A DNA stretch of 64,000 nucleotides from Meiothermus ruber DSM 1279 (GTDB taxonomy: Bacteria; Deinococcota; Deinococci; Deinococcales; Thermaceae), in the NCBI RefSeq assembly GCF_000024425.1, contig NC_013946.1, positions 1,240,001 through 1,304,000 on the forward strand. Direction: 5' to 3'. This document shows positions 28,183 to 37,083 of this stretch, one piece after another. Positions within the stretch are counted from its first letter, which is position 1, and the number at the start of each line of letters is the position of its first letter. A program made the translations under genes and the position numbers. The notes beneath the pieces were generated by a model. The model made no database searches and was not told the DNA's origin. It saw only the letters and a program-made list of their open reading frames with translations.

Positions 28183-30167
28183 CGGGTAGTGCATCTGTTT
28201 GCATTTCGGAGAGTTTCTATAAGGGTAAGGATCGCCTTAATCAGATGGAACGGGGCCAGATAATGGATGCCCTTCTCAGCTTCTTCCAGGATCCTAGCTA
28301 CCCTAGCTTGAGGCTGGAGAAAATCCATAATGACTTCTGGTCTATTCGAGCAAGCCGCGATCTGCGCATCATTCTTACTCGACAAGCCCAGGTGTGGATA
28401 GCGGCTTATTGCGGTCATCACGATGAGGCTTACCGCTGGGCGGAGCGTCGCCGGGTGGAGGTTCACCCCCAAACCGGTGATATCCAGATTGTTCGCATAC
28501 CCGAGGTGGATACACCATCCAGGGAGCCTCCTGCCAATGCTCCTCTAGCCCGCTTCGACGAGGACTACCTCCTGAGCCTGGGGGTGCCCCAGGATTACGT
28601 AAAGCCCCTGCGCTACGCCACCGAGGATGGGGTTCTGGAGCTGCTGGACGGGCTTCCTCAGGCGATTCAGGAACGCATTTTAGATCTTCTGGATGGCAAA
28701 CCTGTGATTCCGCCGCCCAAAATCCAGGTTCAAAACGCGGAGGAGCTCCTGGCCCATCCCATGGCTCAGCGGCAGTTCGTCCTGCTCAGAAGCCTCCAGG
28801 AGGTGCGCCAGGCCCTGCAAGGCTCCTGGGAGGCCTGGCACTTCTTCCTGCATCCCTTGCAGCAGGAGGTGGTGGGGGCCCGCTTTGGGGGGCCGGCCCG
28901 GGTGACGGGCGGGGCGGGCACGGGTAAGACCGTGGTGGCGATTCACCGCGCCCGCACCCTGGCCCAGCGCTACCCACAGGCGCGCATCCTCCTCACCACC
29001 TTCAACAAGGGCCTGGCCCGGAAGCTTAAAGTCGCCCTCAAGGGTCTGGCCGGGGAGGAACTCCCCAACGTTTGGGTGGATCACCTGCACAACCTGGCCC
29101 TGCGCCTCCACGAGGAGGTTGCTGAGCCGGTGCAGATCTGGACGGAGGAAAAATACCGTCCCATCCTGGAAAAGCTATGCCAAGGCCTGCCCTACAGCTC
29201 GGGTTTCCTCCTCTCCGAGTGGGAGATGGCCGACGCCTGGGGCCTGTACATCTGGGAGGCCTACCGGGGCTTTTCCCGCGAGGGCCGGGGCACCCCCCTG
29301 AGCGCCCGGGAGCGTCAGGCCCTTTTTGAGGTCTTCCAGCGGGTTTGGGAGACCCTGCGCGCCCAGGGGGCCGCCACCTTTAGCGGGGTCTGCCACCGGG
29401 TGCGCGCCGCCCTGGAGGAAGGGCACCTGCCCCGCTTCCGCGCGGTGGTGGCCGACGAGACCCAGGACTTCGGCCCCGCCGAGCTCATGCTCCTGCGGGC
29501 CCTGGCCGAGGAGGGGGAGGACGACCTCTTCCTCACCCTCGACCCCGCCCAGCGGATCTACCGGGGCCCCACCTCCTGGCGGGCGCTGGGCCTCGAGGTG
29601 CAGGGGCGCTCCCGCAGGCTTCGGGTCAACTACCGCACCACCCGGGAGATCGGGGAGCTGGCGGAGCGGACGCTTCCCTCCCAGGTGGAGGGGGAGGCGC
29701 GGGGGAGCCTGGCCCTCCTCCGGGGCCCCACACCGGAGCAAAGAGGCTTTAACCGGGAGGAAGAGGCCCTGAAGGAGCTTTTACGCTGGGTTCGCTGGCT
29801 CTTGGGCCAGGGTCTGGAGCCCCGCCAGATTGCCGTTTTGGCCCGGGTGCACAAGTTGGCAGAGTCGGTGGGGAAGCGTTTGCTGGCAGAAGGCCTCCCC
29901 GCTCAAAAGCTGGATGAAGACGGGGAAGGGGTCTGGTACGGAACGGTGCATGCGGCCAAGGGCCTGGAGTTCCGGGCAGTGGCCCTATTCGGGGCCAGCG
30001 CTGACCTGTTCCCCTTGAAAATCCTCCTGAATAAGGCCGCCGACCTTCAAGAAAAGGCCCTGGTGGAGGAGAAGGAGCGCAGCCTGCTGTACGTGGCCCT
30101 CTCCCGGCCCCGGGAGTACCTCTGGGTGGGTTACTGGGGTGAGCCCAGCCCCTACCTACCTTCCTAA
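28179..30167 (+). CDS. RelE-like domain fused to UvrD-type helicase
   Basis: A 662-residue fusion. Residues about 1-100 look like a RelE/ParE-type toxin fold (GQIMDALLSFFQDP, FWSIRASRDLRIILTRQ, VWIAAYCGHHDEAYRWA). After a short helical linker comes an SF1 helicase with GGAGTGKT at residues 244-251, VVADETQDFG as motif II, VNYRTTREIGE as motif IV and TVHAAKGLEF as motif V. The C-terminal YVALSRPREYLWV is motif VI. Fusions of this kind are found near toxin and defence genes. The start overlaps the BrxL-like stop. The stop TAA (30165-30167) abuts an IS element whose target duplication AAGAT includes its last two bases. Confidence 0.85.
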   Translation: MTGSASVCISESFYKGKDRLNQMERGQIMDALLSFFQDPSYPSLRLEKIHNDFWSIRASRDLRIILTRQAQVWIAAYCGHHDEAYRWAERRRVEVHPQTGDIQIVRIPEVDTPSREPPANAPLARFDEDYLLSLGVPQDYVKPLRYATEDGVLELLDGLPQAIQERILDLLDGKPVIPPPKIQVQNAEELLAHPMAQRQFVLLRSLQEVRQALQGSWEAWHFFLHPLQQEVVGARFGGPARVTGGAGTGKTVVAIHRARTLAQRYPQARILLTTFNKGLARKLKVALKGLAGEELPNVWVDHLHNLALRLHEEVAEPVQIWTEEKYRPILEKLCQGLPYSSGFLLSEWEMADAWGLYIWEAYRGFSREGRGTPLSARERQALFEVFQRVWETLRAQGAATFSGVCHRVRAALEEGHLPRFRAVVADETQDFGPAELMLLRALAEEGEDDLFLTLDPAQRIYRGPTSWRALGLEVQGRSRRLRVNYRTTREIGELAERTLPSQVEGEARGSLALLRGPTPEQRGFNREEEALKELLRWVRWLLGQGLEPRQIAVLARVHKLAESVGKRLLAEGLPAQKLDEDGEGVWYGTVHAAKGLEFRAVALFGASADLFPLKILLNKAADLQEKALVEEKERSLLYVALSRPREYLWVGYWGEPSPYLPS

Positions 30168-30170
30168 GAT

Positions 30171-31060
30171 AACCCAAGTTGCCACCTATCCTGACTACGC
30201 AGAAAATAAAGGCCACTATGAACTGGACTGTTCTAGTGGCCTTCTGCATTATAGACGATCTGCTCAAGACCCTCGGACACAAGGACGACCCCCAGAGCAA
30301 GACCCCTGTCAGCGTCGTCCTCACCCTCTGGATTCTGGCCGCCCTGGCTTTCGCTGGAAAGCACAAGCACGCCCTGATCTATGCCAAAGAGCAGGGTCTT
30401 TTCAGCTACATCCCCTCCCCCAGCCGCTTCAGCCGACGGCTGCACAGCCTGGCCCACTGGATACCGCTGCTATTGTCCCTGAGCAAGACTTTATGGGAGC
30501 AGCTAAGCTCAGTGGAGCACTACATCCTCGACACCTTACCCCTGCCGGTCTGTGAAAACATCCGCGCGCCCCGTTGCTGCCTGGCCCCAGCCCGCGTATA
30601 CCGGGGCTACATTCCCAGCAAACGCAGCTACTTCCACGGACTCAAGCTCCACCTGGTCTGCACGGATAACCAGTGGATCAGCGAAGTTCTCCTCACCCCT
30701 GGCGCCACCGCGGACGTGGAGGGGTTGTATCGGCTGCCGCTGGACTTGCCGCAGGGAAGCGAGCTGTACGTGGATCGGGGGTACACCGACTATCAGGCCG
30801 ACGGTGACCTGGCCATGGCTGAGGGCATCCGGCTGCGTGCCATCCGCAAGGGGAACTCCAAGCGCTACCACCCACCCGGTCAGTTCATAGCCACCGTGGG
30901 CAGGAAGATTATCGAGTCGGTGGGTGCTGCCCTGACGGAACTATTCCCCAAGCGCATACATGCCACGACCCTCCAGGGCTTTGTGCTCAAGGTGTGGGGC
31001 TTCATCTTTGCCCACAACTTCAGGCGGCTGGCTAGTATTTTGTAGGTGGCAACTTGGGTT
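30171..31060 (+). mobile_element. IS982-family insertion sequence
   Basis: An 890-bp element with perfect 18-bp inverted ends beginning AACCCAAGTTGCCACCTA (30171-30188 and 31043-31060). It is flanked by the target duplication AAGAT (30166-30170 and 31061-31065). Intact ends and transposase suggest a recent insertion. It landed at the point where the two convergent operons end. Removing it leaves overlapping stops: TAA of the plus gene and CTA (TAG read from the minus strand) of the helicase gene. The insertion changed the latter stop to TAA and altered neither protein. Confidence 0.9.
30218..31045 (+). CDS. IS982-family transposase
   Basis: A 275-residue DDE transposase. The family hallmark ILDTLPLPVCENIRAPRC holds the first catalytic Asp, ELYVDRGYTDY the second, and the final Glu is probably in IESVGAALTELF. 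IS982 transposases are about 290 residues, so the protein is essentially complete. ATG 30218 is chosen; an upstream TTG at 30179 lies inside the terminal repeat and would add 13 residues. The stop TAG overlaps the right terminal repeat. It is probably active or recently active. Its GC content and absence of CTCGAG differ from the neighbours. Confidence 0.85.
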   Translation: MNWTVLVAFCIIDDLLKTLGHKDDPQSKTPVSVVLTLWILAALAFAGKHKHALIYAKEQGLFSYIPSPSRFSRRLHSLAHWIPLLLSLSKTLWEQLSSVEHYILDTLPLPVCENIRAPRCCLAPARVYRGYIPSKRSYFHGLKLHLVCTDNQWISEVLLTPGATADVEGLYRLPLDLPQGSELYVDRGYTDYQADGDLAMAEGIRLRAIRKGNSKRYHPPGQFIATVGRKIIESVGAALTELFPKRIHATTLQGFVLKVWGFIFAHNFRRLASIL

Positions 31061-33560
31061 AAGATATTGAGCTGGGGAGGGCTACAGGCTTCTCGGGGTA
31101 GTCGTTGGGGGAGGCTTCCCGCTCTTTCACCTGGGCAAGATCCCACACCCGCTCCCAGCACCCACCGAGCAACTCCCCGAAGGAGGGGGGGCGGGGAAAC
31201 TCTTCTTCGGCCGTGGTCATCCAGAAGTGACGCGCACCGAACCCCGGGGAAAGCACCAGCAGATCCCGGGCTCGAGTGAGGGCCACGTAGAGGAGGCGCG
31301 CCTCCTCTTCGACCTGGCCGCGCAGGCTTTCCTTTAGAAGCTCCGCGTAAAGCCCACCTGGCTCTTTGTCCAGGCGAATTCCGAGGCCCCTCTCGGGGTG
31401 GAGCAGGAGGGAGGGGCTGGGGGCTGCGGGCCTTCTGTCCAGGCCCACCAGGAAGACCACCCGCCACTCCAGGCCCTTGGCCGCGTGAACGCTCAGGAGC
31501 TGGACGGCCTCGAGGCCCCCCAGGGGCGGCCTGGGTAGCTCCAGCCTGCGGCGCGCCAGGGTCCTGAGGCGATCCACCACCCCCCACAGCCCCTCGCCGC
31601 GGGCCTCCAGGCCCCTGACCAGCTCCAGGAAAGCCCCGTAATCCGCCAGGCGCCGCTCCGGCCCCGGAAGGTGGGCCAGGACGGCGGTGTACCCGGTGGC
31701 CAGGTCGGCCTCCTGCAGGAGGAAGCTGGGAAGCAGGCTCCGCTTCTGGCGCAGCTCCTCCAGCATCTGCCGGGGCTCCTCCGGGCCATCCGCCTGGAGG
31801 GCCTCCCACCAGGAGGCGGCCTGCCGACCCTCGGCCAGCCGGTGCAGAACAGCGTCGGGAACGGCAAAGTAGGGGCTTCGCAGGAGGGTCAGCAGGGCCA
31901 GGTCGTCCCGGGGGTCGGCCAGGAAGGCCAGGAGGGCCATCCCGTCCCGGGCCTCGGGGGTCTCCAGGAGGCTCCCTCCACCGGCCGATACGGCCGGGAT
32001 GCCCTCGGCCTCCAGGGCCCGGGTGAAGGGCTCGAGGGTGTTCCAGGTGCGGGCCAGGATGGCGATCTCGCCGGGGCGCAGCGGGCCGTCTGGGAGCCCT
32101 TTTTCCAGAAGGGTGCGCACCTCCTGGGCCACCCGGCGGGCCTCAGCCTCTCGCAGCCTTTCTTTATCTTTGCTGGGCAGGGAGCCGCTAAAGACCAGGC
32201 GCCACAGGCAGGGTTCGGGGCTGTTCCAGGCGGGGCGGGTGGGCTGTAGGGGCTGGTGCAGGGGGCCGAGGAAACCCTCGGCCAGGCGATCCACAGCCTC
32301 CAGGAGGGGGGCCTGGGTGCGGTAGTTGGCCTCCAGCCGGACGGCCCGCCCCCGGGGCCGGGTTTTCACCTCCTCCACGAACCCCGTAAAGACCCGGTGA
32401 TCCGCGTAGCGGAAGCCGTAGATGGCCTGCTTGCGATCCCCCACCACCGCCACCGGGGCCTCTCCGAAAAGCCGCTCGAGGATCTCCCCCTGGATGGGGT
32501 TGGTGTCCTGGTGCTCGTCCACCAGAAAGGCCCGCCAGCGTGCCCGGTAGGCCTCCAGCACCGGGGGGTGATCCAGGGCCCGCAAAGCGTGCACCTCGAG
32601 GTCGGCGAAGTTCAGGACGCCGTCCTCCCGCTTGCGCCTCTGGAGAAAATTCCGCACCCCCTGAAAAGCCTCCGCCAGGAGGTGGCGGTGCTTCAGGAGG
32701 AATAGATCCCCCGAGCCCATCTCGGGCAGAAAAAGGGCTGCCCGCCGGGCCTTATCCTTCAAGTCGCGCAGAAACTCCCTGGCCTCAGGGGCCCGGGGCA
32801 GCTTGAGGAAGCGGATTTCTTCCAGATGTTTACGGGCCATCTGGGGGTCGTTCTCGGCCGCCGCGGCCGCCTCCAGGAGCATGGATACCGCATGGTAGAG
32901 GTTGACTAGCTGGCTGGGGTGGTGGTGGGACTTCATCTTCCGCAGTTCTCCATCCATCTCCTCGGCCAGGCTGCGCACCTGATGGGCCCACCGCGCTCGA
33001 CCCTGGTGAAACGCCCGCTCCAGGGCCTCCTGCCCCCCGGCCAGGCGCTGCTCCAGGGTGCGGAAAGCCTGCTCGGCCTCCAGGGGTTGGCGCAGGAGGG
33101 TCAGGAGGGCCTCCTCCAGAAGGCTGTAGGGAAGAAGTTGCTGGAGCTCCGGGGGCACCCCCTCCTCCAGGGCCTCGTCCAGGTGCTCGGAGAGCCAGAG
33201 GGCGCTTTCCACCTCGTCCAGAATGCGGAAGGCCGGATGAACCCCGGCTTCCTCGGGGTACTCCTGGCAGATGCGAGCCGCCAGGCTGTGCAGGGTCCCG
33301 ATGGGGGCGGCTTCCACCTCGTACACCCGCTCGGGCGCCACCTGGCCCTGGAGCACCCGGCGCACCCGGGCCCGGAGTTCCCGGGCGGCCTTCTCTGTAA
33401 AGGTCACGGCCACGATCTCCAGGGGGGAAAACCCCTTATGCTCCACCAGCCAGAGGTAGCGGTGGGCCATGAGGTGGGTTTTGCCCGTCCCCGCCCCGGC
33501 CTCCACCGCCACCGGACCGTCGTGCTCCACCGCTGCCCGTTGTTCCGGGTTCAGGCTCAT
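31059..33560 (-). CDS. AddA/UvrD-like SF1 helicase
   Basis: An 833-residue SF1A helicase read leftward. Q motif NPEQRAAVEH, Walker A AGAGTGKT at residues 21-28, VDEHQDTNP as motif II, VVGDRKQAIYGFRYAD as motif III, ANYRTQAPLLEAV as motif IV and VHAAKGLEWRVVFLVG as motif V; YVALTRARDLLVL is motif VI. The length is below AddA because no C-terminal nuclease domain is present. ATG 33560 overlaps the preceding stop by 4 bp and is preferred over an upstream alternative. It is the last gene of the minus-strand operon. Its stop TAA is formed with the last two bases of the IS. Confidence 0.85.
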   Translation of the reverse strand: MSLNPEQRAAVEHDGPVAVEAGAGTGKTHLMAHRYLWLVEHKGFSPLEIVAVTFTEKAARELRARVRRVLQGQVAPERVYEVEAAPIGTLHSLAARICQEYPEEAGVHPAFRILDEVESALWLSEHLDEALEEGVPPELQQLLPYSLLEEALLTLLRQPLEAEQAFRTLEQRLAGGQEALERAFHQGRARWAHQVRSLAEEMDGELRKMKSHHHPSQLVNLYHAVSMLLEAAAAAENDPQMARKHLEEIRFLKLPRAPEAREFLRDLKDKARRAALFLPEMGSGDLFLLKHRHLLAEAFQGVRNFLQRRKREDGVLNFADLEVHALRALDHPPVLEAYRARWRAFLVDEHQDTNPIQGEILERLFGEAPVAVVGDRKQAIYGFRYADHRVFTGFVEEVKTRPRGRAVRLEANYRTQAPLLEAVDRLAEGFLGPLHQPLQPTRPAWNSPEPCLWRLVFSGSLPSKDKERLREAEARRVAQEVRTLLEKGLPDGPLRPGEIAILARTWNTLEPFTRALEAEGIPAVSAGGGSLLETPEARDGMALLAFLADPRDDLALLTLLRSPYFAVPDAVLHRLAEGRQAASWWEALQADGPEEPRQMLEELRQKRSLLPSFLLQEADLATGYTAVLAHLPGPERRLADYGAFLELVRGLEARGEGLWGVVDRLRTLARRRLELPRPPLGGLEAVQLLSVHAAKGLEWRVVFLVGLDRRPAAPSPSLLLHPERGLGIRLDKEPGGLYAELLKESLRGQVEEEARLLYVALTRARDLLVLSPGFGARHFWMTTAEEEFPRPPSFGELLGGCWERVWDLAQVKEREASPNDYPEKPVALPSSIS

Positions 33561-35785
33561 ACCTTCTCCTTCCGCGCAAAGTGGGCACCGTGGCGGCACA
33601 GGGCCTTGAAGCCGCAGCTCCAGCAAGCCTTCTGGCTCCAGTCAGGGGGGAAAGCGGTCTGGAAGAAGCTTCCAGGGTTGACCTCAGAGGCCTGGTCTTC
33701 TCGAGGCTCCCCGTAGAGGTGCACGAACTCCACCTGGGCCTGCTCGCCCACCACCTCGGGCAGGATGTTCCTGAAGACGTTCAGGGCGGGGTCAGGCCCC
33801 TCCCGGCCCACATAGACCAGCACCCAGAGCGCCTCCGAGCGGCGCTCCACGTGATCCAGCCGGCCCTCCAGCGGGATGCCCTTCCAGGTGGCGGTGAAGG
33901 GGGCGTCTACCAGGAGAAGCTGGCTTTCCTGGGGCAGGATGGCCTCCGATTCCAGGCGCGCCCGCAGGGCCTCCCGGTGGCCCCGGGCCAGGGGAAGCTG
34001 GGGCAGGCGTTCCAGGGCCGCTTCCTTGGGGTTGGGGTGAAGGTGCACTTCCCGCAAAAGCCTCCGCAGGGCCTCGGCCCGGGGGTCTGGGGCCCGGTGG
34101 GGGCGCAGCACGCCCCGCAGCCAGAAGCGGAAGGGGCAGCGCCTGAGATCGGGAAGGGCTTCCAGGGGGATGGGGCCCCGGGGGATTGCCCCCACTTCCC
34201 CCTCGTGGCTGGGTATCCGGTCGTAGAGGCGGTGAAACTCCACCCACAGGGCTTTCCGGGCTTTCTGGGCCACCGGGTCTTGCAAGGAGAGCTGGGCCCA
34301 CCGGGCCTCGATGGGGCTGGCTGGGGGGAGGTGGGCGGGCGGCTGGGCCTCGAGGCCCAGTTCCTCCAGCAAGGGGCTTGGGGCTAAGGGCTCCCGCCCC
34401 AACCGCAGGGGGAGGGAAAGGTGGAGGGTCTTTTGAGCGGTGAGGAGGAGGGCCAGGGCGGAAAGGCGTTCCCGCTGGGCAGCCTCCACCGGGCCTTCCA
34501 GGGGCAGGCCGTGGGCTTCTCTGAGTCGGCGGCGCAGGTGGAAGGGCAAAACCGGGTCGTCCGCTACCGGCTGGGGCCAGAGGCCCTCCGCCGCCCCCAG
34601 GACAAAAAGGTGATCTACCGCCGCCCCAAAAAGGGCCAGGGGGCTGTGGAATTCCACGCCCTTACCCGGCCAGTAGGGCACCGCCTCCTGTCGCAGGAGG
34701 CTTCGCAGCTCTTCCGCTAGGGCCGGGCCTTCCCGCACCTCTCTCTGATAGAGGCCGAGCAACTTGCGGATGGCCTCCTTGGCGGCCCGCTCCCGGGGGT
34801 TGGGGGTGGGTAGGGTTTCCACCCAGTCCCACAGGGTTTGGGCGTAGGCCAGCCCCGGGGCCTCCGCGGGCAGGGCCTGGAAGGCCTCCACCTCTGGGGC
34901 CAGGGGGTGGCGCTTCAGGAGCCGCAGGGGCGCCCCCTGCCAGCCCGAGGCCCAGGCAGCCAGGAGGAGATCGAAGGCCCGCCCCACCAGGGTTCGCTCC
35001 AGGGAAAGGCGCTGAAAAAGGGACAGGGATAGACCGTACTCCCGGGCCACGGCCAGGAGGAGGGGCAGATAGACCTGCTCCTCCCGGGCCGAGATGGCGA
35101 TCCGGCGGGGAGGCACCCCAGCCTCCAGGCGGGCCCTGACCTGTTTCAGGGTGTGGCGAACCTCCGCCTCGGGGTCGGGGTGGACAGAGGCGGAAGGCTG
35201 GGCCTGAACCCATTTCCTCCAGTCCCAGGGGCCCGGCTCTCGCACCACTTGGAAGCCCTGGGCCTCGAGGAAGGCCGCGGCCTCCTCGTTGAGGCGGAAC
35301 AGAGGGTCATCCCCAAAAGGGAGCCAGACCTCGCTACCTGGGGCGGCCAGGCGGGCCAGGAAGGACAGCTCTCCGGCGCCTAGGTAGGGGTAGCCCAGCA
35401 CCTGGATGGGCCGGGGTCGGGAACGGGCGCGGTGGAAGACCTCTGCCGAATCACAAAGCCCTTCCTGCCGCAGGCTTTCCAAATAGCCCTCCAGGGCCTT
35501 GCGCAAGGGGCCTGCCTCCAGGTGCTCGGGCTCGGCCCCGGCTCGAAGGAGAAGGCGCAGGGCCGGGAGCAGCCGGGCTGCTTGCTCCGGGCCTGCCACC
35601 CGGGCCAGCCGCAGAAACCGCTCAGGCCCTTGCGCTACCCGAAGCCCGGCCATGGCTACTTTTTCCAGAGATTGAAAGGGCACCCCATAGCGGTAGGCGG
35701 CCTGGGGGGTGGGCACCAGCACCCGCAACTCCCCCCGCGGAGCCGGGGGGCGGTGGGTCAGGTAGAGGGTGCGCGCTAATCCCAT
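33557..35785 (-). CDS. AddB-like Fe-S protein, nuclease site degenerate
   Basis: A 742-residue protein resembling the AddB/RecB nuclease subunit. Helicase-like segments without a Walker loop occupy the first 500 residues. The C-terminus has the AddB-type cysteines: one in RRCPFRFWLRG and three in CWSCGFKALCRHG, which would hold a 4Fe-4S cluster. Between them is the nuclease region GRLDHVERRSEALWVLVYVG. The usual D-Y-K of this family reads V-Y-V here, so nuclease activity looks doubtful. The gene overlaps its neighbours by 4 bp (helicase) and 10 bp (DUF2201). With the helicase it would make an AddAB-like complex, probably DNA-binding rather than cutting. Confidence 0.75.
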   Translation of the reverse strand: MGLARTLYLTHRPPAPRGELRVLVPTPQAAYRYGVPFQSLEKVAMAGLRVAQGPERFLRLARVAGPEQAARLLPALRLLLRAGAEPEHLEAGPLRKALEGYLESLRQEGLCDSAEVFHRARSRPRPIQVLGYPYLGAGELSFLARLAAPGSEVWLPFGDDPLFRLNEEAAAFLEAQGFQVVREPGPWDWRKWVQAQPSASVHPDPEAEVRHTLKQVRARLEAGVPPRRIAISAREEQVYLPLLLAVAREYGLSLSLFQRLSLERTLVGRAFDLLLAAWASGWQGAPLRLLKRHPLAPEVEAFQALPAEAPGLAYAQTLWDWVETLPTPNPRERAAKEAIRKLLGLYQREVREGPALAEELRSLLRQEAVPYWPGKGVEFHSPLALFGAAVDHLFVLGAAEGLWPQPVADDPVLPFHLRRRLREAHGLPLEGPVEAAQRERLSALALLLTAQKTLHLSLPLRLGREPLAPSPLLEELGLEAQPPAHLPPASPIEARWAQLSLQDPVAQKARKALWVEFHRLYDRIPSHEGEVGAIPRGPIPLEALPDLRRCPFRFWLRGVLRPHRAPDPRAEALRRLLREVHLHPNPKEAALERLPQLPLARGHREALRARLESEAILPQESQLLLVDAPFTATWKGIPLEGRLDHVERRSEALWVLVYVGREGPDPALNVFRNILPEVVGEQAQVEFVHLYGEPREDQASEVNPGSFFQTAFPPDWSQKACWSCGFKALCRHGAHFARKEKV

Positions 35786-37083
35786 AGCCGGGCCACCTCC
35801 CCAAAGGGAAAGCCCTCGTCCGCCAGGCCCCCCGGGGCCACCACCCAGAGGACGGGGAACCGGGGGGGCGTTTCGAGAAAGTCCCCATACCCGTCGGTGA
35901 GGTAGACCGCCAGGATCTCCCCCAGGGGGTTCTCCTGGGCCTCCAGGTGGCGGAAGAAGGGGCGGAAGTCCGTGCCGCCGCCCCCCCTTGGCCTAGGCCA
36001 GGGGCCCTCGGGCTCCAGGGGGTAGGGGCCGTAGAGCTGGGCGTCCGCGTAGTAGAGCTGGGCCTGGGTTCGGGGGTAGGCCCGCAGGATGGCCCGCACC
36101 TCTCCCAGGAAGCGGCTGAGCACCGCGCTCCCGATGGAGCCCGAGGTGTCCACCGCGATGTGCACCCGCACGTTCCACTCCTCCAGGGCCTCGAGGTAGA
36201 GCCGCTGGTGCACAAAGCGGCGGTCCAGGCCGCCGAAGTCCGTGGGGGTGGGGGTGAGGAAACGCCAGAGGAGGGTGCGCCAGTCCAGCCGCCCCTCCAC
36301 TGCCTCCCGGTACTCCCTCGAGGCCCCCAAAGCCCCCTGGCCCTGGGAGCGGCTCCTGTAGGCGGTCTCCACCGCCACCTGGGCCTCCTCCAGAACCCGG
36401 CGCCAGTAGTCCCGGAGGTTGCTCGGGGCCAGGGCTTTCCCAGACCCGTCCTCGAGGCCTTGACTAAGAGCGTTTCCATCCCCTTGACCGCTGCGCTTCT
36501 GAGAGGCTCCTTTACCCTCACCTCCTTTTTCCTGGGCAGGGCTGCTTCCTTCTGCACCGGCCTCGCTGCCTTCTTCCCGATCCCCGCCCTGCCCCTTTTC
36601 AGCGCCACCTGGCTCGTCCAGGGACTCGTACTGGGAGGGGGCCTCCTCCAGCAGATCGGGCTGGGGTAAGGGAGGGGGCTCGGGGAGGAGTGCGTAGACC
36701 TCCTCCACCGGCAGATCCTGCAGGGCCAGATCCCGCAAGGCCCCCTGGGGCAGGCAGCCCACCCCCTCCCGCTCCACAATGCCGTTTACCACGATGTCCG
36801 CCGCCACGTTCCAGCGCAAAGGATCCCGCCCCCCCCGGCGGGGCAGGTGGCTGTAGGCCGCATGGAGAACCTCGTGCAGGAGAACCCCCAGCGCCTCGTC
36901 GTCGGTGAGGGTCTCCACAAAGGCAGGGTTGTAGTAAATGGCGTAGCCATCGGTGGCCATGGTGGGTATCTCAAAGGTCTCCCGCAGGGGGGCATGCAGG
37001 AGGAGGGTGCCGAAGAAGGGGTGGTCGGCCAGGAGGCGCAGGCGCAGGCGGTGGAGGCGTTCCCTTACCACAAGCTCCCCCAT
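35776..37083 (-). CDS. DUF2201 metallopeptidase-like/vWA protein
   Basis: A 435-residue protein of the DUF2201 type. The N-terminal part contains LLHEVLHAAYSH, an HExxH zinc site. Then comes a low-complexity Glu/Gly/Ser/Gln-rich linker (about 130-210). The C-terminal von Willebrand A domain has IAVDTSGSIGSAV as MIDAS and AVYLTDGYGDF as third motif, with GGGGTDFRPFF between. Such proteins pair with MoxR ATPases, and here the MoxR gene directly precedes it with a 19-bp overlap. ATG 37083 is chosen inside that overlap; the frame is open further up. Probably a chaperone-like MoxR/vWA pair that remodels a target. Confidence 0.85.
   Translation of the reverse strand: MGELVVRERLHRLRLRLLADHPFFGTLLLHAPLRETFEIPTMATDGYAIYYNPAFVETLTDDEALGVLLHEVLHAAYSHLPRRGGRDPLRWNVAADIVVNGIVEREGVGCLPQGALRDLALQDLPVEEVYALLPEPPPLPQPDLLEEAPSQYESLDEPGGAEKGQGGDREEGSEAGAEGSSPAQEKGGEGKGASQKRSGQGDGNALSQGLEDGSGKALAPSNLRDYWRRVLEEAQVAVETAYRSRSQGQGALGASREYREAVEGRLDWRTLLWRFLTPTPTDFGGLDRRFVHQRLYLEALEEWNVRVHIAVDTSGSIGSAVLSRFLGEVRAILRAYPRTQAQLYYADAQLYGPYPLEPEGPWPRPRGGGGTDFRPFFRHLEAQENPLGEILAVYLTDGYGDFLETPPRFPVLWVVAPGGLADEGFPFGEVARLWD

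Noticed and set aside
31059-35785. Ordinary AddAB recombination nuclease
   Set aside because: The helicase has no nuclease domain and the AddB-like nuclease motif is degenerate; the operon partners are MoxR/vWA, not repair genes. Still possible as a relative.
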